DNA of 64,000 nt from Alentia gelatinosa (lineage: Eukaryota > Annelida > Polychaeta > Phyllodocida > Polynoidae). A program made the translations under genes and the position numbers. Below, piece after piece: positions 1 to 11,110 of the stretch. Position 1 is the stretch's first letter, and each line of letters starts with the position of its first letter. A model generated the notes under the pieces. It had not been told where the DNA came from and searched no databases. It saw only the letters and a program-made list of their open reading frames with translations. Where the stretch lies: contig OX465579.1 of the NCBI GenBank assembly GCA_950022655.1, positions 40,837,950-40,901,949 on the forward strand. Reading direction: 5' to 3'.

Positions 1-70
1 AACCGGAAATTGAGATGAGGAGGGTGGTTCCTGGTTAGCACACCAGGGGGGGGACACATGGGGTGCGCAG

Positions 71-262
71 TGTAGTATCCAGACCTATCACTACATATTA
101 GGTGCTACCACCTAGTGGCTATAATTGTAATGCGTTGTACCCTGCCATCTAGTGGTAATAAATAGAGATCCTAACTTCCAAAACAATGCCTAGTTCCTGT
201 CTAGATCATCTCACCAACTAGACCCAATAAATACACAATCACCACATCCCCACATCATTACA
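71..262 (+). repeat. 5' LTR of the gypsy element
   Basis: 192 bp, starting tgtagtatcc and ending cattaca (TG...CA ends). It contains aataaa-type signals (taataaatag around 157-167). It is near-identical to 5247-5438, differing at a/g in ggtgctRccacc and a/c in cccaatMaatac. Confidence 0.95.
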
Positions 263-263
263 A

Positions 264-281
264 TGGCGATGAGGATAATGG
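264..281 (+). other. Putative primer binding site
   Basis: Begins TGGCG one base after the LTR, as expected for the complement of a tRNA 3' CCA end. It resembles the tRNA-Ser-type sites used by Mag-like elements. The tRNA assignment is from memory and not tested. Confidence 0.55.
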
Positions 282-587
282 AATGATCAATGATTCTGTA
301 GGTACCAGCCCGGCTGTTCAATAAGGCCCCTTTCTCTAAAAATTTGACCATCCTGATCTGTGAGTGATAATAGAGGAAAGGGAGGGACCCAAACAAAGAG
401 AAAGCTATCAGGACCTGTCTGTGAAGTGGAATCTGTGAGAAACTGAGTACTGTTCACTGCTATCAAGTGAAAATAAAGTGCTGCCGTGCTGAAATAAGGC
501 AGAAGCACTGTAACAATCAACTGAACACTGTATATGTCAAGCATAGTGATTTATCATCACCTGTAGTAATTTGAGTAACCACTCAAA

Positions 588-1628
588 ATGGCAGAAGGTC
601 TATCCCTGTCACAATTCCCTGCATTTGACACCACCACAGACCCTAGTAGCATCGGGCCCCGATGGAAAAAATGGATGATCCGTTTCGAAAATCGTGTAGT
701 AGCCATGGATCTGAAAAATCCAGACCGCAAATTAGCCTTATTATTAGATTATGCCGGGGAAGGAGTACATGATGACTATCTCACCCTGACCATACCACCT
801 GCTGTCGCTGGCAATAACCCCCCTCCTGGTGATGATATCTACTCCCGTTCAATCGCAGCCCTTAATAACCACTACTCACCACAAGTTCAGAAGGAATATG
901 AGATATTCAATTTCCGGACAGCCACACAGGAGACAACTGAAACTCTCGACCAATATGTCACGAGACTGCGCAAATTAGGGGCAACATGTGATTTTCCAAA
1001 CCTTGATGCTGAAATAAAGTCCCAAGTGATACAGAAGTGTAAGTCAACCAAACTTTGGACAAAAGGGCTGGCCGATCTTACCATGACGTTATACGAACTC
1101 ATAAAAATGGGAAATGCAATGGATCGCGCCATGGAGTATGCTAAGGGCATCGAAGGTAAGACAGAAACAACCGTCAACAAAATGACCACCAGAGGGCACA
1201 ACAACCACAACCAGAGAGGCAACTGCTGAGGTAGATCCCGAGGACACCAGAGTAACCAGTGCAGCCAACCGGCTAGCAACAAATCAGACAACTCCAACAA
1301 CAGCTGTGGACACTGTGGGTTATCTTATCCCCATGATGGAGGCCGTGAAAAATGCCCTGTGTATAATTCAGCATGCCATAACTGTGGAACTGTAGGACAC
1401 TTCGCCCGACTTTGTCGCAAAGGCCAAACTCAACCGAGTAACCGTGGCCAGAGCCGTGGGCGAGGCCGAGGCCGTGAGCGAGGCCATGGTTGGGGACGTA
1501 GCCACAGTAACAACCGAGGTGGACGCTCAAATCAAATACACAACCTTGAAACTTCTGACATTAACCAAGAGGACTACAGCTATCAGGAAGATGACTATCT
1601 CTACACCACCGTCCAGTCGCAAAACTGA
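588..1628 (+). pseudogene. gag of gypsy element, interrupted by a TGA stop
   Basis: The frame opens at 588 with a capsid-like region (about 200 residues, including FNFRTATQETTETLDQYVTR) and is interrupted by TGA at 1227-1229. It then continues in the same frame to 1628 with two nucleocapsid zinc knuckles: a first Cys/His cluster encoded around 1310-1355, and CHNCGTVGHFARLC at about 1377-1418 (C-x2-C-x4-H-x4-C). An RG-rich basic tail follows. The stop is compatible with CpG decay of an arginine codon. Gag packages the element RNA in cytoplasmic particles. The last codons overlap pol, which lies in the -1 frame from 1595. I see no canonical slippery heptamer in the overlap. Confidence 0.85.
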
Positions 1629-4600
1629 TGTTTTTAGTGTATCTCAACGGGGTACCAACACGTATGCTTGGTGACTCCGGAGCATCAGTTAACGTGATCG
1701 ACGAGCCGACGCTCCTCAAAATAAAGCCGCAACCGAGTCTGCAAAAACCCAACATGAACCTCTTCCCTTACAGACCAAAGGAAAAGCCAATACCTCTGCT
1801 GGGAATGTTTAAAGGCACCTTCAATACCGAATCCCATACCTATTCGGCAAAAGTATATGTGGCTCGCGGAAGTCATGGTGTGCTAATGGGACATGACACT
1901 GCAGACTAGCTGAACCTTATCAGAATCAACAAAGAGGCTGTGATAGCGAATGTCGTCACTGACTCTACAACCAAATCAATCATGGAAGAATTTGAAGACA
2001 GATTCAATGGACTAGGAAGGGTCAAAGGAGTACAGGTTCAACTACACCTAGATCCTAATGTGACACCAGTAATCCAGCCCCATCGTAGGATTCCTTTCCA
2101 CCTGCGCCAAAAAGTGAGAGAAGAGCTACGGAATCTTGAAGAAATGGATGTCATCGAAAGAGTGACTCAACCAACCTCATGGGTATCCCCATTAGTTGTC
2201 GCGCCCAAACCAAAAAACCCGAATGCTGTTCATCTATGTGTTGATATGAGACGCACCAATGAAACTGTCAAAAGAGAACGTCACGTCATGCCGACAGTCG
2301 ACGACATCATAAACGACCTAAACGGAGCCACCGTCTTCTCGAAGTTGGACCTTAACCAAGGATACCACCAACTTGAGCTCACACCAGAGTCAAGAGATGT
2401 GACCACATTTTCAACCCAAGACAGACTCTGGAGATACAAACGACTGAACTTTGGCATTTCTGCTACATCAGAAATATTTCAACATACCATCGCACAAGCT
2501 CTGACCGGAATCCCGGGAGTAAAAAATATGAGTGATGACATCATCATATTTGGGCGAACCAAAGATGAGCGCGACACCAACCTGAGAAATGTGCTTATGA
2601 GGCTTAGAGACAAGAACATAACCTTGAGGCGCGAGAAATGTGAGTTCAACTGCACAGAGCTGAAGTTTTACGGATTTGTCTTCAGTGCCAAGGGAATGAC
2701 CGCAGATCCGGAGAAGATAACAGCAATCAACAATCTGGAAAAACCGACAAACGTCCCAGAGCTAAAGAGCTTCTTAGGCATGACCAACTATTGCTCACGC
2801 TTCATCAAGAACTACTCTGATGTAACAGAACCTCTCCGTCAACTCACCCATGAGAATACACCATGGTCCTGGGGTAAAGCACAAGATCAAGCATTCAACC
2901 GAGTCAGAAGCATGCTCACAGGACGTCCTACTCTCGCCTACTTCGACCCTAGGAAGAAAACGTGTATTGCAGTTGATGCCAGTCCTACTGGACTTGGAGG
3001 AATCCTCACTCAAGAAGATAGCGACGGTAATCAGCAAATCGTAGCGTATGCAAGCAAAGCATTGAGTGACGTGGAGCGTAGATACAGCCAGACCAAACGA
3101 GAAGCATTAGCTATCATCTGGCCATGTGAGCACTACCACCTGTACATATATGGACAATCTGTTACCGTTCTCACCGACCACAAGCCACTTCTCGGGATGT
3201 TTAACAAACCAGGGATGAAGCTATCAGCCAGGGTAGAGCGATGGGCGATACGACTTCAGCCCTACGATGTATCACTTAAGTATCGCAAAGGATCTGACAA
3301 CCCTGCTGACTACATGTCGCGTCATCCCGACAGAACAACACAACCAACTGCAAGAGCCAGCAAGATTGCTGAGGAATACATCAACTTCCTAACTCAAGAA
3401 TCAAGACCACTGGCCCTGACTGAAGAGGACCTGATCGTGGCCACCCAAAGTGACAAGAATCTGCAAGCTGTGGCTAAAGCTCTGACTACCGGAAACTGGC
3501 GATCTCCAGAGGTTGTGTCATACTTGAATGTGAAATCAGAACTTTCAGAAACCAAAACTGGACTGATTCTTCGAGGCACCAGGATTTGTATACCCTCTAA
3601 TCTCCAAGACCAGGCTGTAGAACTGGCCCACCTAGGGCATCAAGGAATTACCAAGACCAAGGCCCTGATCCGTGAGAAAGTATGGTTCCCCAACATAGAC
3701 AAGATGGTGGAAGAAAAAGTGAAACATTGTATGCCATATCAGGTAGCATCGACACACACAGCCAGAGAACCACTTCAAATGACAAACATCACCAGACCAT
3801 GGGAAGAAGTCAGTGTGGACTTTGCTGATGTCGGAAACGGGTACTACATCATGGTGCTCGTCGATGATTTTACCAGGTACCCAGAGGTTGAGATACTATC
3901 CTCCCTCACAGCAAGAGCTGTAATACCGAAATTGGAAGGCATATTTGCGAGGTGGGGAGTACCCCTCGTAGTAAAATCAGACAATGGACCGCAAAGAGTT
4001 TGCGGAATATGCCAAAGTGAATGGATTCCAACATCGCCGAGTTACACCACTATGGCCAGAAGCAAACGGGGAAGCAGAACGATTCGTGAAAACTATCAAG
4101 AAACCCATTAATGCTGCCAAAATGGAACACAAGAATTGGCAGTATGAGATGAACATCTTTCTCAGAAACTATCGCGCAACACCACATGCATCGACAAAAG
4201 TGCCACCTGCGACCGCAATGATAGGTCGGCCGATAAGAACAGGCCTACCACAACCATCACAAGGCAAACTTTCTCTGATGGAGAAACGAATCAAACAGAA
4301 TGATGTGAAATCAAAGGAGGTGATGAAGGACTATGCCGATAAGAGTCGACACACCCAGAGAGGAAACATCAAAGTAGGTGATAAAGTGATTATCATCCAG
4401 AAAGATGGAAAGAAGCGATTCAGCCCGGAAATCCACACAGTGGTGAAAGTCGCAGGATCACAAATTCAGGCATGGAGAGGAGAGCGTGTTGTGACCCGAA
4501 ACTCCTCCTTCTTTAAAATTGTGAATGACATTCCCAAACTGGAAAGAAAGGAAAACACCGAGGATGAATATGACATAGACATTCACATCAAGAACAACAA

Positions 4601-4748
4601 CAATGTACCTGTTAACCAAAATGGTAGAGCAGGACAAAATGACCAACTCCAGGAGGACCCTCAGTTGCTGGGCCAGCAGCCGCAGGCCCAACGCCCAGTG
4701 AGGAATAGACATCCTCCTAACTACCTAAATGACTATGTGAGGAAGTAA
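1595..4748 (+). pseudogene. pol of gypsy element (PR-RT-RNaseH-IN), with a stop and a frameshift
   Basis: Order of domains: aspartic protease (DSGASVNVID, about 1675); in-frame TAG at 1907-1909; reverse transcriptase (FSKLDLNQGYHQLEL near 2340 and the SDDIIIFG catalytic box near 2530); RNase H (IAVDASPTGLGG near 2965, TDHKPLL near 3175); integrase zinc finger (HLGHQG near 3630), then the DDE core (VSVDFADV near 3810, KSDNGP near 3975, NGEAERF near 4068). The frame changes between about 3984 and 4000: the reading frame to 4111 loses the integrase, and the C-terminal half is encoded at 3984-4748 in another frame, consistent with a small deletion right after SDNGP. The last cysteine of the HHCC zinc finger is tyrosine (codon 3737-3739). 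Together these make the copy inactive. Confidence 0.9.
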
Positions 4749-5231
4749 AAGTGGACCACTGTTCAAAAGGGCACAATAATCCCTTGTGGTTCACTCAGCA
4801 GATCAAGAGATCTTGCATTTAAAATTTAAGAGGTATATAACCATTCACTGTTTATGTGACTCCTGTTGAAAGACTCTAAATCAAACCTCATCCAAAGACA
4901 TGTTTGATTATCTTTTTTATGCTCATTACTGAAGTTAACTGTTCAAAGACTTAAGCACATTTTGAAAGACTTAAGCACTGTTCAAAGACTTAAGCACATT
5001 TTGATCTAGAATTTAAAGTTAATGTGTTGAATAGAAAGCTAGTCGTTATATTAAAGCTAGTCATTATATAAACGCTAGTCATTAGATAAAAGTAACAAAA
5101 CAAGAAACACCAAAGACTCTGACGACGAATCTCAGAAGACCCACTCAGACAAGTTTAAATGAAAAGACACTTGTCTAAGATAGATTTATCTGTATGCCAA
5201 CATGTTCACTTTTATAGTATATTTAAAATCT
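4749..5231 (+). other. Gypsy 3' untranslated region with short internal repeats
   Basis: A non-coding stretch between pol and the polypurine tract. It contains three near-copies of aagacttaagcac (about 4945-4995) and three near-copies of gctagtcattata (about 5037-5085). No ORF of interest. Confidence 0.6.
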
Positions 5232-5246
5232 AAGGAGAAGAGAGAA
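5232..5246 (+). other. Polypurine tract
   Basis: The purine-only run aaggagaagagagaa sits immediately upstream of the 3' LTR, the expected site for plus-strand DNA priming. Confidence 0.85.
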
Positions 5247-5438
5247 TGTAGTATCCAGACCTATCACTACATATTAGGTGCTGCCACCTAGTGGCTATAA
5301 TTGTAATGCGTTGTACCCTGCCATCTAGTGGTAATAAATAGAGATCCTAACTTCCAAAACAATGCCTAGTTCCTGTCTAGATCATCTCACCAACTAGACC
5401 CAATCAATACACAATCACCACATCCCCACATCATTACA
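5247..5438 (+). repeat. 3' LTR of the gypsy element
   Basis: 192 bp, near-identical to 71-262. It is followed by the target duplication cgcag (5439-5443). Confidence 0.95.
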
Positions 5439-5443
5439 CGCAG

Positions 5444-5837
5444 TGTAGAGGGGAGACACCGAGGGGGGGGAGGCAAGGACCACCTCTGACCCCATAAGCC
5501 TGGATGAAAAAGAAGAGGCCGTAGTTTGGAAAATAAAATTTTATTGAATTTTATAAAGAAAATAAGGATTTTAGTTGTCCTTATGAATATTGATTATTAA
5601 TCATACTTTTGTTTGTTTGTGTAGTTTTAAGTCTCAGTAGGCTAGTTACGTCCTTTTGAGACTGAATCATTGGTTGACCTATCTGGTTCTTGAAAAGTAT
5701 ATTGACTCAACTTTGCTCTGCTTGTATCAGTGGGAACCTATGCCTGTTTATAGTGCTGCCTCACTGAAGGGCTGTGCCGCAGACCATGGACACAGCACTC
5801 CACCGGTCACTGACTCAACCTGTGGGGAAATTTCAGC
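5444..5837. other. Flanking non-coding DNA
   Basis: A purine-rich stretch continuing the sequence interrupted by the gypsy insertion, then AT-rich DNA. A 67-codon open frame at 5656-5859 has no recognisable domain and runs into the Harbinger fragment, so I do not call it a gene. Confidence 0.5.
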
Positions 5838-6088
5838 ACTTAATTCTAATGGAAAGTGAAGTTGCGCATTCGCTACCACATGTCTAGAGTGGTCTTAGAC
5901 CTACGACACTTGTAGCGACACTTTCCGGTCCATTGGCCACCGAGTGTCGTGACTATAGCACACCTCACACCGCCCTACGTGTCGTAGAGCGGCGATAATT
6001 GTCCGACCCTCTAAAATGTCGCGACTATAGCACACTCAGAGCAAAAACATGTCGTTCATAACGATTGTCGTGACTGAAAAACAGGGCC
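5838..6088. mobile_element. Right-end fragment of a non-autonomous Harbinger element
   Basis: The sequence matches the right arm of the complete element at 6092-7152: both contain gtggtcttagacctacgaca or a close variant, followed by the gacactttccg and tcgtgactatagcacac motifs. It ends with the family terminus cagggcc at 6088. No left terminus is visible upstream, so the copy is truncated. It abuts the next element through a shared CTG (6089-6091). Confidence 0.75.
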
Positions 6089-6091
6089 CTG

Positions 6092-7152
6092 GGCCTTGTT
6101 TTTTAGTCACGATATCGTCGATCCACGATGGCCTAAGATCGTCCCTTGAGACCAAGACATTATTTGGTGATACAAAATGGCCGCCGTGCTATAGACGGTG
6201 TCGTAGCCTGCAGCCCACGATCTGAGCTCAAATTGTCGGCTCTGACGACAAGTATAGAATTGTCTTAGGTTCTATCAAACTTAGACAGTACTGCAAGTCT
6301 AACTCACTGCGCGTATATAGAGGATTTAACCACTTCTCGTAGGAATTAAGCAATGAAATTTTAACATGAGTAAGGGGTACATATAAACTATAATCGTACC
6401 AAATATGAAGAAGAACGGTTTCACGGTTCCGAAGATAGCGGCCTTTGAACTTGAAACATTGGGCTATCGATCGAATATCGTACAAGCACTCTCCTAGCAG
6501 ATCTTTCGCGGTATAGCGTGCGGAATCTCTGCTGTGAGAGTGAAGTAAGCACAGTCAATGTCAAGGTAGCCGCATATTGAATTTTGTTTTCCTTCTATTA
6601 CCATGGAAACGAGTATGATGCTACACTTTTTGGAACAAACGAGTATCAGATTCAGATTCCTGAGGTCATAATTGACTAATATGGCAAGTTTCAGCCAGTA
6701 GACTTTCGGGGGTCAATTTTACCCATTTTTAGGCCATTTGCTCCTCTACTAATAAATTAGATCACGTGATGCTAAGCGTACACTGGCCACCACAGCAGTA
6801 TTTGCTATGACAAAATTCAAACGGCCGTAACTTCTTAACCCTGTGGCCGATTTTCTTCATATTTGGTACGTTTATAGGTTCTATATATACCTTACTCGTG
6901 TAAAAGTTTCATTGCTTAATTCCCAGGGGAAGTGAAGTTCAAAATGTCCAAAATGGTCTTAGACCTACGACATAGTTCGCGACACTTTCCGCTTGGCTAG
7001 GCACCGACTGTCGTGACTAAAAAATACATTTGAGCTCTCTAGGTGTCGTATGCCCACGCCATTTGTCGTTGGTTCTACGATTGTAGCTCTCTAGCACACT
7101 GCCGCCTGGAAGATATCGCCGATAATGATTGTCATGACTAAAAAATAGGGCC
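6092..7152. mobile_element. Complete non-autonomous Harbinger foldback element (1,061 bp)
   Basis: Starts ggccttgttttttagtcacg and ends with the inverse repeat ...gtcatgactaaaaaatagggcc. It is flanked by CTG on both sides (6089-6091, 7153-7155), a 3-bp target duplication. The arms are long inverted repeats: the block around 6335-6420 (ggaattaagcaatgaaat...) reappears inverted around 6825-6925. No transposase reading frame is present, so it must be mobilised in trans, most simply by the autonomous relative at 20577-31669, which has the same termini. Confidence 0.9.
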
Positions 7153-7155
7153 CTG

Positions 7156-7727
7156 GACTCGTCGTGGAAGTGCGGGCGAGTGGTGCCCATCCCAAAAGAG
7201 GGAATGGCCCATTCTCACGGAACCAGTGATATATTATTTCTATTCTGTGAATATCATCTTGAACGATTATTTGTATATGGTGTAGAGAAGATAAGGTAGG
7301 TGAAATTTGAGATTGTCTTACGTGGATAGTTAGTTCAAACATTTCTAACCTATTATGAATAATACATAAACATTATAGGCCATGACTATAGGCAAGGTGG
7401 TGGTATCCCATAGTACTTTACTTCAATAGCTTATGGTCTAATGTCAATGTGAAAAAAATAGTGGGCCCTCATTGAAAATTGACTCGAAATATCATGCTGC
7501 GTGGATCATGCTACGTGGATCGTGCAATATTGCCATATTATCGGTCTTTTCAACTTAAATGGTCAAATTTAATACAGGATATCTCCTGCCCTGACTATGA
7601 ACATAGGATACCATAACCAACGACATTTCTCACAGATCATCAATTTCCTGCTTGCCTGCTTACAGGCATCGGGATGCATGTGATTAATAATTGTACCGCA
7701 TATTTTTGACATACGAAAACAGTTAGC
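7156..7727. other. Unassigned non-coding DNA
   Basis: No coding signal. A short reiterated motif, (t)gctRcgtggatc, occurs near 7497-7530 and recurs at 8726, 8887 and 9271 (inverted). Confidence 0.5.
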
Positions 7728-8127
7728 CAATACTTAGTGACCTTTCTTGAGTGACCCTTTCTGAGTGACACATACTAAGTGATACATATTTAGTGACCCT
7801 TCCTGAGTGATGCATACTAAGTAACCCTTTCTGAATGGCACAAACTTAGTGACCGTTCCTGAGTAACACATACTAAGTGACTCTTCCTGAGTGACACATA
7901 ATATGTAACCCTTCCTGGGAGACACATGCTGTGTGACCCTTTTCTGAGTGACACATACTGAGTGACACATACTGTGTGACACATACTGTGTGACACATAC
8001 TTAATGACCCTTCCTGAGTGATACACACTAAGTAAACCTTTCTAAGTGACACATATTTAGTGGCCCTTTCTGAGTGACACATACTTAGTGACCCTTCCTG
8101 AGTGACACATACTAAGTGACCCTTTCT
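7728..8127. repeat. Minisatellite, degenerate ~14-bp/28-bp units
   Basis: About 400 bp built from alternating blocks gtgacacatacta and agtgacccttcctg with frequent substitutions. Open frames on the minus strand through it are by-products of the periodicity, not genes. Confidence 0.9.
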
Positions 8128-8264
8128 GTAGTGTAATGCGGAGCATTATACCTGTCCCTGGTACCCGTCCCAACCAACATGGGTCTGCTACTGCCCCCAC
8201 CTGCAAAGGGTTAAGAAAAAAATATCAATTTTTTTTCCAAATTACTACTTATGTCTCGTGTTGT

Positions 8265-8520
8265 CAACCTTTTCTTTATAATAGAAACACAGAATTGTTG
8301 GGGGTTTTTTTTGGGGGGGGGGGGATTTTCTTTATTTTGGTGAAATATCCACCTAGCACATTCACATTTCAATGCACATATGTTCTCTGAACCCTGGTGA
8401 CCACAGTTTTAACATTTAACTATTACTATTTCAGGAAAAGTTGACCCATACAATAGACACTATAACCACATATCAATTTTTATCTTCCTCTAAAATTTTT
8501 ATTTTTGCCCCCCTAAGGTC
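8265..8520. repeat. Diverged direct repeat, copy 1
   Basis: Shares a colinear block with 9185-9440: gtagcac-like motif, cacatttcaatgcacay, ccacagttttaRYatttaacta, tatttcaggRaaagttgac, atagacactatRaccacat, then an A/T block and a C run. Both copies contain a G tract and a terminal poly-C. Spacing is about 925 bp. Confidence 0.75.
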
Positions 8521-9184
8521 ATATGCACTGGTTTCGTGAGAATCGACCAATTATTGATCGTTTCTAGATATGCTATATGCCAAAATTGCAACATGAGTGT
8601 GCCACTGGCACTCCCCATACTCCCCCCCCCCCCCACCCACCCGTAAATGTGTCCAAAATAAATTTAACTAAAAAAAAATTTGATAACAAATTTCCCGCCC
8701 CCCTCTAATTCAGTGTATGCAAACGTGCTACGTGGACATATTCTATGGTTATATCATATATTTCATGTTTTCACACTGCAAAGAAAAAATGTAGATAAGT
8801 AAAAATATAAATTCTAGATACAAAAAAATAGTTGCCTCATCAATTAGTGAGTACGTTTCTGATAACTACTGAGCCTATTACCAAAAACGTGCTATGTGGA
8901 TATTTATGTAAGTTCAATTATTAAGCTTTTGTGGATATATAGGAATTTTTTACACTTTGGATAAATGATTTATTTGAAAGTAGAGATGTTACACGCACAT
9001 TATATTTGCTTGACTTTATTTAATTATTTTTTCTGTAAGAACTACAGCAAACGCAAAGATTGTACTCTCCTCCGATATAGAGAAAAAGAGGTTTTAAGAA
9101 TATGGATTTCTGATTTCTGGCTTAAAAAACTCTTAAAATTGTAATTTAGTGCTGTGAAACCCAATAAATTATAGTACACTACTT
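8521..9184. other. AT-rich non-coding DNA between the direct repeats
   Basis: Contains a poly-C tract (about 8620-8635) and two copies of acgtgctaYgtggatat (8726, 8887), a motif also present in both direct repeats in inverted form. No coding potential seen. Confidence 0.5.
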
Positions 9185-9475
9185 ATGTTTCATGATTCTA
9201 ACTTTTGATTTATATTGATAACATAGAGTTTTTCGGGGTTTTTTGTGCATATTTTCTTTATTTTGGGTGGAAATCCACGTAGCACGTTCACATTTCAATG
9301 CACACAAGTTCTGTGAAGCCTAGTAACCACAGTTTTAGTATTTAACTAATAATATTTCAGGGAAAGTTGACTCATACTATAGACACTATGACCACATAAT
9401 TATTTTTACCATCCTCCACGATTTTTATTTTGCCCCCCCCCCCCCCACCCCCCCCCCCCCCTAGACCCAGTTGCA
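9185..9475. repeat. Diverged direct repeat, copy 2, ending in a long poly-C tract
   Basis: Colinear with 8265-8520 (see that entry). It ends in a C-rich tract at about 9433-9463 that produces a spurious polyproline reading frame. Confidence 0.75.
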
Positions 9476-9896
9476 CTGCTTCTATGAGAATGACCCGAAA
9501 ACTTGAGAAGGTGGAAAATTGGAGACCTATAAGTCTATTGCCAGCCCCCTCCGAGGTTTTAAAAAGAGTAGTATTGGAAATCTTGCTATGTGAGACTGGG
9601 GAAATGTTAAGTGTAAATCAGTTTGGATATCCCAAGTGTTATGGAACAGGTGACGCGATTTTTAACCTTTATCAAGAGATATGTGAAGACAAGGACGAAG
9701 GGAAAATTACGGCTTGTTGTTTCTTTGATGCGAGAAAAGCTTAATTGATTGTCTCCCTTAAGAAATTCTGCTAACAAAGCTAAAGCACTTACATACGGAC
9801 TGTCGGATACGTTATACCAATGGCTCTGCGGATATTCTAAGGATCGGAAACAGTTAATTTGTTTTAATGGGGTAGATGGGCCGTTTTATTTAACTA

Positions 9897-10112
9897 CAGT
9901 AGAACCCCGCCTAACGGACACCCCGCGTACCTAACGGACACCCCGCGTTAACGGACACCCCGCGTTAACGGACACCTTCGTTCGGAACGGTTCCCTATAT
10001 TAGATGTTTATTTTAACCTCGCGTAAGCGAGCACCCCGCGTAAGCGGGCACCCCGCGTAAGCGGGCACTTTGGCCCGGAACGGAGGGTGCTCGCTTACGC
10101 GGGGTTCTACTG
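9897..10112. mobile_element. MITE of Tc1/pogo type, TA target duplication
   Basis: 216 bp bounded by cagtagaaccccgc and its inverse gcggggttctactg, flanked by TA on each side. The interior is tandem copies of ctaacggacaccccgcgtta on the left and cgcgtaagcgggcaccc on the right, so the terminal repeat itself is amplified. It lies inside the RT relic. Confidence 0.85.
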
Positions 10113-11110
10113 TATTATGTTAACGATTTGATGGACAGAGTAAAAGCTTGTCGTACTATGCAATATGCCGACGATTTGGTGGTAAAGAAAACAAAGACTA
10201 TCTGGTTCTCGAGCCCGAGATGCCTAAGGTATCTGGAGCCAATTGGTATAAAGTATTTGGGCACAATCATTCTGTTTGTCACAAACTACAAGTATCTCGT
10301 GGTAACACTCAGTAGTACCTTGGATCTGAGCAAACATCTAAAAGCAGTGGCAAAAAGTGTATCTTTGTATATATTCAAGCTTAGTAAGATTTGACACATG
10401 ATCACTGAAAACGTAGCGAGGTAAATTTATGTGTCAATTATAAGGCCCAAGATGGAATATTGTGCTTTCCTGTTTGAATCGTCAAGTCAATGTGAAATTA
10501 TAAACTTACAGCAGTTACAAAACTGTGCTATGAGGGCAATATTGAGATCTTGGAATCATCGACGGTTACATTACATGACAAGTGCCATATTCCAACGCTC
10601 AAAGAGCACAGGATAGAACAACTTTTGGTAATTATCTTTAGAGGCCCCTCCCACCTACTTCGATTAAGTCTACGATTAACTCTTTTTCCGTGTCGGCGAC
10701 AAACTAAAGGAATCGTGGAGGTGTTGCCGACGAACTCGTCAATTAGTCAGGTTTTGTCGGCGACGAACTAGCTGCGCACTGACGCGCTACGACGCACTAC
10801 AACAAAAAAAACGTTAATCGTAGAGGCTCTACGATATTCAAACATGTTTTAATTTCGTAGAGCGTCGTAGTGCGTCGGAAGGTTAATCGGACGATTATTA
10901 CGTTAATAATGATCGTAGAAACACGAAATAAAAAACCAGAGGATAGGTTTCAACCCCCCACACACATCTCAGATTTAATTTTTCAAGATTTCAATTTTTC
11001 AACAATACATAATATATGGTATAGACTTGCATACATATTATGAGAAAACATGGTTACTGAGCCAGTACAGGTGGCTGTTCGAGGTCATTTGATGGAAAAA
11101 ATACGGCCCG

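Larger units (their letters stand above)
71..5438 (+). mobile_element. Ty3/gypsy LTR retrotransposon (Mag-like), complete ends, coding region broken
   Basis: A full-length element bounded by two 192-bp LTRs and flanked by the 5-bp direct repeat cgcag (66-70 and 5439-5443), the signature of integrase-mediated insertion. The two LTRs differ at only two positions that I can see, so insertion was recent. Directly after the 5' LTR lies tggcgatgaggat (264-276), a plausible tRNA primer site. A purine run (5232-5246) directly before the 3' LTR is the polypurine tract. Gag lies at 588-1628 and pol, in the -1 frame, at 1595-4748. The coding region has an in-frame stop in gag, one between protease and reverse transcriptase, and a frameshift in integrase, so this copy is non-autonomous. 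The order PR-RT-RNaseH-IN and the SDD form of the RT catalytic box place it in Ty3/gypsy, close to the Mag lineage by my recollection. Confidence 0.95.

Noticed and set aside
7734..8082. Several overlapping minus-strand open frames of 69-82 codons
   Set aside because: They are translations of the minisatellite in different frames, consisting of repeated Cys/His/Ser/Val patterns with no non-repeat content.
9430..9480. Polyproline start of a plus-strand frame
   Set aside because: It is the poly-C tract translated; RT similarity begins only after it.
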